Part shown: piece after piece, positions 8,509 through 15,908 of the stretch
Layout of the letters: each line of letters starts with the position of its first letter
Numbering within the stretch: the first letter of the stretch is position 1
NCBI GenBank assembly: GCA_021769965.1
Contig: JAETRU010000001.1
Coordinates: 1-64,000 of the forward strand
Source: Eubacterium sp.
GTDB lineage: Bacteria > Bacillota > Clostridia > Peptostreptococcales > Anaerovoracaceae
DNA length: 64,000 nt
Reading direction: 5' to 3'
Translations under genes and position numbers: made by a program
Notes under the pieces: model-generated
What the model was told of the DNA's origin: nothing
What the model saw: only the letters and a program-made list of their open reading frames with translations
Databases searched by the model: none

Positions 8509-9285
8509 ATGTACGAGAACATTAAGTATGAAGTAAGAGAAGGCATTGGCTATGTTACGATCAACCGGCCGAAGGCAATGAACGCTTTGAACATGGACGT
8601 TCTGGGCGAGTTATATGATGTATTTACCAAAATTGAGGCAGATGCAGAGATCAAGGCGGTAATTCTGACCGGCGAGGGTAAAGCTTTCGTTGCAGGCGCT
8701 GATATCGCGCAGATGCATCAGCTGACCGCTCTGGAAGGACGTCAGATGATGACTATGGGACATAAGGTCATGAACCTGATCGAAGCAATAGAAAAACCGG
8801 TCATCGCCGCAGTAAACGGCTTCGCTCTGGGCGGCGGCTGTGAACTGGCTATGGCCTGCGATATCAGGATCGCGTCCGAAAAGGCTAAGTTCGGACAGCC
8901 GGAAGTAGGTCTGGGCATTATTCCGGGCTTCGGCGGCACACAGAGACTGGCAAGACTGGTCGGCAAAGGCATGGCCAAGTACCTGATCATGACAGCTGAA
9001 ATGATTCCTGCAGCGGAAGCTTACAGAATCGGTCTGGTCGAGAAGGTGGCAGCACCGGAAGAACTGATGGCAGAAGCTGAAAAGGTGGCAAAGACCATCG
9101 CGTCCAAGGCTCCGATCGCCGTGGCTACTGCTAAGACCGCGATCAACAACGGTTACGATATGGATATGAAATCCGCAAGCAGATTTGAGATCGAGACTTT
9201 CACCGCCGCGTTCGGTTCCGAAGACAAGACCGAAGGCATGGCAGCATTCCTCGAAAAGAGAGCGCCGGAATTCAAGAACAGATAG
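8509..9285 (+). CDS. crt: Enoyl-CoA hydratase / 3-hydroxybutyryl-CoA dehydratase (crotonase)
   Basis: 258 residues, a standard crotonase length. The oxyanion-hole segment AFVAGADIAQM is present. Both catalytic Glu residues are present, 20 apart as in the family: Glu112 in GGGCELAMACD and Glu132 in GQPEVGLGIIPGFGGTQRL. It interconverts 3-hydroxyacyl-CoA and enoyl-CoA in the cytoplasm, in butyrate-type fermentation or fatty/amino acid breakdown. The start was set at ATG 8509 (N terminus MYENIKYEV), with a GGGAG site upstream. An ATG at 8485 would add eight residues. It stands alone between a promoter and a terminator, away from other butyryl-CoA pathway genes, so the symbol crt is a family-based choice. 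Confidence 0.9.
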   Translation: MYENIKYEVREGIGYVTINRPKAMNALNMDVLGELYDVFTKIEADAEIKAVILTGEGKAFVAGADIAQMHQLTALEGRQMMTMGHKVMNLIEAIEKPVIAAVNGFALGGGCELAMACDIRIASEKAKFGQPEVGLGIIPGFGGTQRLARLVGKGMAKYLIMTAEMIPAAEAYRIGLVEKVAAPEELMAEAEKVAKTIASKAPIAVATAKTAINNGYDMDMKSASRFEIETFTAAFGSEDKTEGMAAFLEKRAPEFKNR

Positions 9286-9295
9286 TACATAGAGC

Positions 9296-9320
9296 AAAAG
9301 CGGACCGCCGGTCCGCTTTT
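9296..9320. terminator. Bidirectional terminator between crotonase and thiN
   Basis: Perfect stem AAAAGCGGACC / GGTCCGCTTTT with a GCC loop. The A/T ends give a T run in both directions, serving the two convergent genes. Confidence 0.85.
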
Positions 9321-9340
9321 GTGATATTCTGATTTACAGT

Positions 9341-9964
9341 CTATTTCACGTCTCCCGACAGAATGATCAGCAGTCTGCCTTCGGTAAAGCTGATAGAAGC
9401 TTCTTCAGAGACGATCTCATTACTGACTCCTAAAGTGGTCTCATTGGTCAGAAAATAGTCTGTCAGCGGGTATTTGACCCCTCTGAGGGTCACATCCCGG
9501 GCGAAAGCGCCGTAGCTGATAACGCCCATGTAGCGGTAGCGGCTGGCAGGAACGGTGAATTTTCCGGGAGGCATCATGAAGACGTAGTTCTGGCCGTCAA
9601 CAAAGGCTAAATGATCCAGTCTGCCGCAGTATTTTGCCAGCATGCCCAGATTGCCCATGGTATGGTCCATCCGCCCGCCAAGACCGCCTAAAACGGTGAT
9701 ATGGCGGAATCCCTCTGATACTGCAAGATCGATGGCGGCCTCGCTGTCGGTCATATCTTTTTCCATAGGCAGGACGATGATGCCGGGAAGATCCGGGCAG
9801 GGCGAGGAATCATAGTCGCCGATCAGAATGGTTGGCTTTATGTTCATCTCTTCCGCGATCAGAAAACCGCCGTCAGCGCAGATGACGGTATTGAACGAAG
9901 AAAGATCCAGGCTGATTTTGTCCGCGTATTCCACGTGTGAAGTGATGATCAGGGCTTTATTCAT
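9341..9964 (-). CDS. thiN: Thiamine pyrophosphokinase
   Basis: 207 residues. It transfers pyrophosphate from ATP to thiamine to make thiamine diphosphate in the cytoplasm. Family motifs are in order: CADGG near residue 30, GDYDSS (usually GDFDSS), KDMTDSEAAID, GGLGGRMDHTMGN and, near the end, a SNE thiamine-pocket motif. A GGAG site lies before the ATG at 9964. In many Firmicutes thiN sits next to rsgA/rpe. Here it is isolated, convergent with the crotonase gene and divergent from the DUF975 gene. No TPP riboswitch precedes it. Confidence 0.94.
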   Translation of the reverse strand: MNKALIITSHVEYADKISLDLSSFNTVICADGGFLIAEEMNIKPTILIGDYDSSPCPDLPGIIVLPMEKDMTDSEAAIDLAVSEGFRHITVLGGLGGRMDHTMGNLGMLAKYCGRLDHLAFVDGQNYVFMMPPGKFTVPASRYRYMGVISYGAFARDVTLRGVKYPLTDYFLTNETTLGVSNEIVSEEASISFTEGRLLIILSGDVK

Positions 9965-9983
9965 AAGAAATCTCCAAATTCAT

Positions 9984-10012
9984 TTGTATTTATCCTGTAG
10001 ATATTATATAAT
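9984..10012 (+). promoter_or_regulatory. Predicted promoter of the DUF975 gene
   Basis: TTGTAT at 9984-9989, 17-base spacer, TATAAT at 10007-10012. Confidence 0.6.
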
Positions 10013-10050
10013 AATTTGAGAGATAATAAAATAGTTTAAAGGAGTTTTGC

Positions 10051-10827
10051 ATGAATAACATTATCATAAGAGAAACATCTTCTGAAATTCGTGCCATCGC
10101 GAGAAACGCGCTGCGGGAAAACTGGGCTGCTGTTGCGATCGCTATGGGTGTATATTATCTGATGACAACATCGATTCCGTCACTGCTGACAGAAATCATG
10201 CCGTTCGGCGTGATTCGGCAGTACAATGAACTGCTGCAGAACTATGTTGAGTTTTCCTATCTTACAGGACTGTATGAATTTGTTCTGAATGGAGCTTTCG
10301 CGCTGGGCATGTGCAGCTTTATGTTGTCCTTCTTCCGGGCCCGCGATATCAATGCAGGATATATTTTCAACGGATTTGAACATTTTCTAAAGGCTTTCTG
10401 TCTTGCTTTCATGACGAGCCTCTTTACATGCCTGTGGACTCTGCTTCTGGTGGTTCCCGGCATCATCGCACTGATCCGCTACAGTCAGGCTGTCTATATT
10501 CTGGAGGATCATCCGGAAATGGGCGTCATGGAATGCATTTCTGAGAGCAAAAGGATCATGACGGGCAACAAAGGCAGATACTTCTGTATGAGGCTTTCCT
10601 TTATCGGATGGATGCTCCTGGCGTCGATTCCTAACGGTCTGCTGCTGACCGACTGGCTGCAGGGTACGGGAATTCTGTATGTGGCTCTGGATTTCATCCT
10701 GATGATTCCGTATTTCTTCGTGCTGGCATATATCCATACGGCAGATACTGTCTTCTATGAGCTGGGCAGCGGCCATCTGACGGCGCAGAGAGAGCCTCAG
10801 TTCCGGGAAGAAGATTATCATTTTTAA
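10051..10827 (+). CDS. DUF975-like integral membrane protein
   Basis: 258 residues with about five or six hydrophobic segments. Its shape fits the DUF975 family of Firmicutes. An N-terminal amphipathic IRAIARNALRENW segment comes first. LLVVPGIIALIRYSQAVYILEDHP then leads into ISESKRIMTGNKGRYF, which matches the family's conserved polar motif. A last pair of helices precedes a short charged tail. No enzymatic motif is visible and no function is known for the family. It has its own promoter and terminator. Confidence 0.7.
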   Translation: MNNIIIRETSSEIRAIARNALRENWAAVAIAMGVYYLMTTSIPSLLTEIMPFGVIRQYNELLQNYVEFSYLTGLYEFVLNGAFALGMCSFMLSFFRARDINAGYIFNGFEHFLKAFCLAFMTSLFTCLWTLLLVVPGIIALIRYSQAVYILEDHPEMGVMECISESKRIMTGNKGRYFCMRLSFIGWMLLASIPNGLLLTDWLQGTGILYVALDFILMIPYFFVLAYIHTADTVFYELGSGHLTAQREPQFREEDYHF

Positions 10828-10842
10828 ATACTGATTACATTT

Positions 10843-10876
10843 CAGACAGCTTCGCATGGCGCGGGCTGTCTGTTTT
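10843..10876 (+). terminator. Terminator of the DUF975 gene
   Basis: Stem CAGACAGC / GCTGTCTG with a GC-rich inner loop, followed by TTTT. Confidence 0.75.
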
Positions 10877-10907
10877 GTCACAAGTGACAAGCGCAGTTTC
10901 ATACAAT
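10875..10907 (+). promoter_or_regulatory. Inverted repeat over the -35 region plus -10 box, upstream of the P-loop ATPase
   Basis: Perfect palindromic arms TTGTCAC-AA-GTGACAA at 10875-10890, then TACAAT at 10902-10907. A canonical -35 at 17 bases is absent. The palindrome lies where an operator or activator site would be. Confidence 0.45.
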
Positions 10908-10938
10908 ACAGGGAGATTAAAGTATTGGAGGAATTGCT

Positions 10939-12048
10939 TTGACAGTCACACGTCACTATTTCCCAGGGAATAACACTCCAGAGGGATTTTTTTCTTACTA
11001 CAGATACATTATGGGGCAGAGAGAAGCGTCAAAGATCATATGCATCAAAGGCGGTCCCGGCACCGGAAAATCCACTTTTCTGAAACGGGTAGGCGCTTTG
11101 CTTGCTGAAGCAGGGGAACCGGTGGATTTTCTTCACTGCTCCGCAGATGAAAACTCTCTTGACGGCATCATAGCCGTGGATAAAAGGGCGGCTATTATCG
11201 ACGGGACCAGTCCCCATGTCATCGATCCGATCACGCCGGGCGCCGTTGATTCCATCATCAATTTCGGCGACTTCTGGAACGACCGTAAAATCGCGGGATG
11301 TAAGGAGGATATCATCGCCGGCAATGAAGAGTGCTCGCGCTGGTATAAGATCGCGTACAACTATCTGTCCGCGGCGAAATGCGCCTGTGACAGCATGTCC
11401 GGTATTCACAGCGAAGGCATCGAAGTGTCGGAGATATACAAACTGGCTGCTGATATCATAGCCAGGGAATATAAGCGCTATGATATCTCCCTGAAAGCCG
11501 GACAGATCAGAAAATTTTTTGCCACCGGCATTACGCCGTCCGGAACGGTATCTTATGTGAAGACGCTTCTGACCGATATACACCGGATCTATTTTGTCAA
11601 TATACCGGAGGGCTTCGGCAGCTGCAGCTTTATGGACATTCTGCTGGAAGGCGCGGTTTACCGCGGCTTTGATGCGGAAGCCTATTACTGTCCGATGGAT
11701 CCGGCAAGGAAAATAGAACATCTGGTCATTCCGGAGCTTTCTCTGGCTTTTATCACTACAAATCAGTGGCATGATCTGGAGCCATGGGAGATCACCAGTG
11801 AGGAAAATGAGATGCGCGAGATCACTATGATCGATATCAGTGATTTTGAAAGCGCGTATTTCCTGGAAAAACAGTCCGGACTGCTGGGGAAACTGTCCGG
11901 CCATTACAGAACCATGATGGAGGAGGGCATCGGCGCTCTGGCCCAGGCTAAACGAAATCACGATCTGGTTGAGGAAATGTATGTCAGAAATATGAACTTT
12001 GAAAAAATTGACAGACTAGTTGAAAAAACAGTGGAAGATATAGTATAA
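10939..12048 (+). CDS. P-loop ATPase with a duplicated, degenerate second lobe (PRK06851-like)
   Basis: 369 residues, soluble. The first lobe has Walker A GGPGTGKST at 38-46, then HCSADENSLDG and DGTSPHVIDP. The second lobe repeats the plan in degenerate form. A strand and loop VNIPEGFGSCSFMD near 219-232 stands where a P-loop would be. It is followed by YYCPMDPARKIEHLVIP and FITTNQWHDLEPW, which mirror the HCSADE and DGTSPH segments. This suits the PRK06851-type hypothetical proteins of Clostridia, whose function is unknown. The start is TTG at 10939 with GGAGG about eight bases before. The promoter for the next gene lies inside its 3' end. Confidence 0.7.
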   Translation: MTVTRHYFPGNNTPEGFFSYYRYIMGQREASKIICIKGGPGTGKSTFLKRVGALLAEAGEPVDFLHCSADENSLDGIIAVDKRAAIIDGTSPHVIDPITPGAVDSIINFGDFWNDRKIAGCKEDIIAGNEECSRWYKIAYNYLSAAKCACDSMSGIHSEGIEVSEIYKLAADIIAREYKRYDISLKAGQIRKFFATGITPSGTVSYVKTLLTDIHRIYFVNIPEGFGSCSFMDILLEGAVYRGFDAEAYYCPMDPARKIEHLVIPELSLAFITTNQWHDLEPWEITSEENEMREITMIDISDFESAYFLEKQSGLLGKLSGHYRTMMEEGIGALAQAKRNHDLVEEMYVRNMNFEKIDRLVEKTVEDIV

Positions 12049-12049
12049 T
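12020..12049 (+). promoter_or_regulatory. Predicted promoter of the Na/Pi cotransporter
   Basis: TTGAAA at 12020-12025, 18-base spacer, TATAAT at 12044-12049. It overlaps the last codons of the upstream ATPase gene. Confidence 0.55.
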
Positions 12050-12101
12050 TTTAGTAACGTCATTTTACGACAGAAAAATTAAGCAACATGGAGATGAATT
12101 A

Positions 12102-13862
12102 GTGGATTTACAATCAATACTTACGATGCTTGGCGGCATCGGACTGTTCCTGTACGGTATGAAGCTGATGGGACAGTCGCTGGAACGTTTTGCCGGCGCG
12201 AAAATGGAAAAGACCCTAGAGCGTCTGACCAGCAGCAGGGGAAAAGGCGTTTTGCTGGGGGCCGGGGTGACAGCAGTCATCCAGAGCTCCTCAGCGACGA
12301 TCATCATGGTCATCGGGTTCCTTAACGCGGGAATTCTGAAACTGGTACAGGCTGTACCGGTGATCATGGGTGCCAACATCGGCACCACAGTCACGGCTCA
12401 GATCCTGAGACTGGGTGACATTAACAACAATAATCTGATTCTGCAGCTTCTGAAGCCTGCGTCCTTCGCGCCTATCTGCGTGGTCATCGGCGCTTTCGTC
12501 ATGCTGATGGCAAAGAAGAACAAGACCAGAGATAAGGCTGGTATCGCTGTAGGCCTGGGCATCCTGTTTATCGGCATGAATATGATGGAGTCCAGCTTCA
12601 AGCCCCTTGCGAGCTCACCGGAATTCATGCAGTTCTTTCTGGTGCTGACCAATCCGGTCCTGGGCGTCCTTGCCGGTATGGGCGTTACGATCCTGCTGCA
12701 GAGTTCGTCTGCTTCCGTAGGCGTTCTGCAGGCTATGTCTGCGACAGGTGCTATCACCTTTTCCATGGCGGCGCCTATCGTTATCGGACAGAATATCGGA
12801 AAATGCGTCACAGTTCTTCTGGCAAGCATCGGAACCAATAAAAATTCCCGCAGAGCGGTATGTATCGATATCACCATGTCTCTCATAGGAGCTGTGGTTT
12901 TTCTGATCGTCATCTATCTGTATCAGGGACTGATCGGGTTCTCCTTCTGGGATGATCCTGTAAACAGAGGACGGATCGCTGATTTTCATACTTTGTTCAA
13001 TCTGGCTACCTGTGTGATCATGCTGCCGTTTGTCAACGGCCTCATCAATATTTCCAAAAAGGTGGTCAAGGACAAGAATGTTTCCAAGATCGACGAGGAA
13101 CTGTCCATGCTGGATCCGATCTTTGTGACCAGTCCGTCCGTAGCGCTGGAGCAGTGCAGAAAGGTCATGTTCAATATGGCGGCTACTGTTATGGAAAGCT
13201 ACAAGCTGGCGTCTGACTGTCTCTTTACATATGATCAGTCAGGCTGTGATAAGGTGAGAGAAAATGAAGACTTTCTGGACAAGACAGAGGATGTACTGGG
13301 CGAATATCTGATCAAGATCACAGAGCAGCATCTGGTGGGCGAGGAGAATCGTCTCGCGACAGAGTTCATGCACACCGTAGGTGATTTTGAACGTATTGGA
13401 GACCACTGTATGAATCTGATCGAGGTTGCTGAATACAATGAGGAACAGGGTATCGTGTTCTCCAAGGAGGCTCAGCAGGAGATGAAATACCTCTGCAGGG
13501 CGGTAGAGGAAGCGCTGAATGTTACGGCTACGGCATATCAGGAAGAAAAGGAAAGCGTATGTCACAAGATCGCGCCGCTGGAAGATAACGTAGACTACAT
13601 GGTGGACGTGTTGAAATCCAACCATATCGACCGTCTGAAGCGGGGCATGTGCAGCAATCAGGGCGGTATTTCCTATGCCGAGGTTCTCAACAATATGGAA
13701 CGTATTTCTGACCACTGCATGAATATTTCCACTCATTTGCACCAGAGACTGCATCACGAGGATCTGGATTCGCACAAAAGTGATGTTTTCAATGAAGACT
13801 CTGACGAGTACAAGGCAATGAAGGTCTACTACGAGAAACAGTATCTGGATCCGATCAGATAG
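12102..13862 (+). CDS. Na+/phosphate cotransporter family protein with C-terminal PhoU-like domain
   Basis: 586 residues. The N-terminal half (about 1-310) is a membrane domain. It has the two inverted Na/Pi repeats, each with a QSSSA-type motif: VTAVIQSSSATI near residue 63 and TILLQSSSASVGVL near 200. The C-terminal half is helical and PhoU-like, with two FERIGDHCMNLIE / MERISDHCMNIS repeats. The family imports phosphate with Na+, or in some members regulates phosphate flux. The start is GTG at 12102, supported by a GGAGATG site and by the family N terminus DLQSILTMLGGIGLFLYGMK. It ends at a shared terminator region. Confidence 0.9.
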   Translation: MDLQSILTMLGGIGLFLYGMKLMGQSLERFAGAKMEKTLERLTSSRGKGVLLGAGVTAVIQSSSATIIMVIGFLNAGILKLVQAVPVIMGANIGTTVTAQILRLGDINNNNLILQLLKPASFAPICVVIGAFVMLMAKKNKTRDKAGIAVGLGILFIGMNMMESSFKPLASSPEFMQFFLVLTNPVLGVLAGMGVTILLQSSSASVGVLQAMSATGAITFSMAAPIVIGQNIGKCVTVLLASIGTNKNSRRAVCIDITMSLIGAVVFLIVIYLYQGLIGFSFWDDPVNRGRIADFHTLFNLATCVIMLPFVNGLINISKKVVKDKNVSKIDEELSMLDPIFVTSPSVALEQCRKVMFNMAATVMESYKLASDCLFTYDQSGCDKVRENEDFLDKTEDVLGEYLIKITEQHLVGEENRLATEFMHTVGDFERIGDHCMNLIEVAEYNEEQGIVFSKEAQQEMKYLCRAVEEALNVTATAYQEEKESVCHKIAPLEDNVDYMVDVLKSNHIDRLKRGMCSNQGGISYAEVLNNMERISDHCMNISTHLHQRLHHEDLDSHKSDVFNEDSDEYKAMKVYYEKQYLDPIR

Positions 13863-13905
13863 AAGAGCGGCACCGTTTTTAACGGGACGTGTTTCCATAT
13901 TTGCA

Positions 13906-13931
13906 AAAATGTTTTCTGTGGAAAACATTTT
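13906..13931. repeat. Intergenic hairpin (perfect inverted repeat)
   Basis: AAAATGTTTTC / GAAAACATTTT around TGTG. The AAATGTTTTC arm recurs in the hairpin at 14080-14126 in the same gap. Confidence 0.7.
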
Positions 13932-13993
13932 GTGAGAATCTGAAAACAAATATTCGCTGACCTTTGATTAAACATCAAATATCATAAAAAAAC

Positions 13994-14037
13994 ACAGCAT
14001 ATGTAAGCAAATTTCTGCTTCAGGATACATATGCTGT
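13994..14037. terminator. Bidirectional terminator between the Na/Pi gene and the rluA operon
   Basis: Twelve-base stem ACAGCATATGTA / TACATATGCTGT. T-rich tracts follow on both strands, including seven T on the minus strand. Confidence 0.75.
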
Positions 14038-14079
14038 ATTTTATTTCTGGATTCTTATCGGATCTGATCATGGCAGCGA

Positions 14080-14126
14080 GAAATGTTTTCTATATTTGCG
14101 ATTTTTGTTTCAATAGAAAACATTTC
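14080..14126. repeat. Intergenic hairpin with 14-base perfect arms
   Basis: GAAATGTTTTCTAT / ATAGAAAACATTTC separated by 19 bases. It lies directly behind the rluA stop (minus strand) and shares its core with the hairpin at 13906-13931. Confidence 0.7.
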
Positions 14127-14133
14127 AGCGGTT

Positions 14134-15081
14134 TTAGAAAACAGCGCCGGGTTTTGCCACGCTTTCGACGTTATTTTCTCTGATCTTTTTGATCACCAGC
14201 TCCATGTCCTCGGGAAGGGGGGCTTCCAGTGTCATAGCCTCTCCTGAGACAGGATGGCGGAAGGATAATCTGTAAGCGTGGAGAGCCTGACGGGGCAGCA
14301 GTGTCGGATTCAGGCCGCCGTAGAGATGATCACCCACCAGAGGATAACCTATGTGGGACATATGTACCCGGATCTGGTGAGTACGTCCGGTTTCCAGCAG
14401 AAGCTCCACCATGGTAAAGCCCGCGGCAAACCGTTCCAGTACCTTTACATGGGTGACAGACGGATATCCGCCTTCTGATTCCGGCACGACGCCGCGCCGG
14501 ACGTCCTCCGGGTCGGGTCTGCCAAGAGGGAGGTCGATGGTAAACTGGTTCTGATCCTCCGGAATAATGCCGTTGACCACCGCGATGTAGCGCTTTTCCG
14601 TAGCGTTTGCCCGCATCTGCTTTACCAGTTCATCCTGCGCGTGGGAGTTTTTCGCTACGATGAGCAGTCCGGTAGTATCCATGTCTAGCCGGTTGACAAA
14701 GCGGATCTTGAAGCTTTGTCCGGTATCCGCCATGTACTGCATCAGACCGTTGGCCAGCGTATGACAGGGTTTTCCCTTTGTGGGGTGGACGGTGATACCT
14801 GCCTGCTTGTTCAGAATCAGAAGATCATCGTCTTCATAGACAGGACGGATGGGAATGTTCTCTGCAGGAAAATCGCTTTTTTCCTCCGGCAGTTTGACTG
14901 AAAGCACATCACCGGCTTTGGGAACGATCCAGCCCGGCGTTTCCTCACCGTTGAGAAAGACCAGATGCTGATACTTCAGCTTGGACAGCAGGCGGCTGGA
15001 AAAACTGAATTTCCGGCGGAGCAGCGTTTTGACAGGGATACCGTCGTCTTCAGGAGTTATAGTGTATTGAAATTTCGTCAT
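14134..15081 (-). CDS. RluA-family 23S rRNA/tRNA pseudouridine synthase
   Basis: 315 residues. The N terminus resembles an S4-like RNA-binding region (LLRRKFSFSSRLLSKLK). The catalytic domain contains LLILNKQAGITVHPTKG, then the NRLDMDTTGLL motif with the catalytic Asp in RLD, and later ETGRTHQIRVHMSHIGYPLVGD, all RluA marks. It isomerises uridine in rRNA or tRNA; the exact site cannot be told. It is the last gene of a minus-strand operon, 11 bases after nadK. Confidence 0.92.
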   Translation of the reverse strand: MTKFQYTITPEDDGIPVKTLLRRKFSFSSRLLSKLKYQHLVFLNGEETPGWIVPKAGDVLSVKLPEEKSDFPAENIPIRPVYEDDDLLILNKQAGITVHPTKGKPCHTLANGLMQYMADTGQSFKIRFVNRLDMDTTGLLIVAKNSHAQDELVKQMRANATEKRYIAVVNGIIPEDQNQFTIDLPLGRPDPEDVRRGVVPESEGGYPSVTHVKVLERFAAGFTMVELLLETGRTHQIRVHMSHIGYPLVGDHLYGGLNPTLLPRQALHAYRLSFRHPVSGEAMTLEAPLPEDMELVIKKIRENNVESVAKPGAVF

Positions 15082-15092
15082 AATTACCTCAG

Positions 15093-15896
15093 CTATAAAA
15101 ATTTACTTTTGACCTTGGTCCAGAAGTCGTAATTCTCAAACCGCATCAGATTGATGACGATATCGGAGAAGGTGACTTCAATGTCCTCCACATCGTTGTA
15201 GACAGCGGTGTAGCCGTCGTAGGTGACGCAGATACCGTCGGACTTTCCTACCGGATCCGGTACGATGCCCAGAGACAGATCGCTTGGCAGCAGGATGCTG
15301 GATGTAAAAGAGCGGTATGCAGTGGTATTCATCGGGGCGATCGGGGTCACCTGCAGGAGCTTCAGACGGGGATCCACGATGCTGCCTCCCAGAGAGTAGT
15401 TGTAAGCTGTACTTCCAGCAGGCGGCGCGATGAGCAGGCCGTCGCCGGAAAAACGCTCGATGAAGCTGCCTCCGATGGAAATGTTCAGATGGACAGAGTA
15501 GGAATCCGCTCCTTTGATGACCACCTCGTTGAGGCCTACGTGCTCTGCATCTCCGTCAGCTGTGCGGACTCTGACTTTTACTGTGGAGAGGGGCTGAATG
15601 GAATAGCGGCCCTGCCTGTAATTAAAGATGAAGTCGTCCAGCATGGAGGGCATGATCTCCTGAAAGAAGCCCAGATGTCCTGTATTGATGCCGATGATAG
15701 GCATCGTGGGATAATCGTATCTGTGGATGGCTTCAAGGAATGTGCCGTCGCCTCCGATGCAGACCAGAAGGTCCGCATCGGGAGCGTATTTTGGAAGCAG
15801 GACGAAACCGGAATTATCCAGCTTCTGCTTCAGCTTTTTTTCAGTTCGTTTCGACGTTTCGCTGTCGTTAGCGTATATATATACTTTGTTGTTCAT
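15093..15896 (-). CDS. nadK: NAD kinase
   Basis: 267 residues. It phosphorylates NAD to NADP in the cytoplasm. GGDGTFLEA at 48-56 has the catalytic Asp. GINTGHLGFF and the NEVVIKG segment (NAD-binding Asn-Glu) follow, and PAGSTAYNYSLGGSIV is the second conserved block. It lies 12 bases after pepF and 11 before the rluA-type gene on the same strand, a compact operon. Confidence 0.95.
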   Translation of the reverse strand: MNNKVYIYANDSETSKRTEKKLKQKLDNSGFVLLPKYAPDADLLVCIGGDGTFLEAIHRYDYPTMPIIGINTGHLGFFQEIMPSMLDDFIFNYRQGRYSIQPLSTVKVRVRTADGDAEHVGLNEVVIKGADSYSVHLNISIGGSFIERFSGDGLLIAPPAGSTAYNYSLGGSIVDPRLKLLQVTPIAPMNTTAYRSFTSSILLPSDLSLGIVPDPVGKSDGICVTYDGYTAVYNDVEDIEVTFSDIVINLMRFENYDFWTKVKSKFL

Positions 15897-15908
15897 AGCA
15901 GTTCCATT

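Noticed and set aside
12049..12101. Pho-box-like repeats before the Na/Pi cotransporter
   Set aside because: GTAACG and TTACGA are 11 bases apart, but a third unit is missing, the match is poor, and a normal -35/-10 pair is present upstream.
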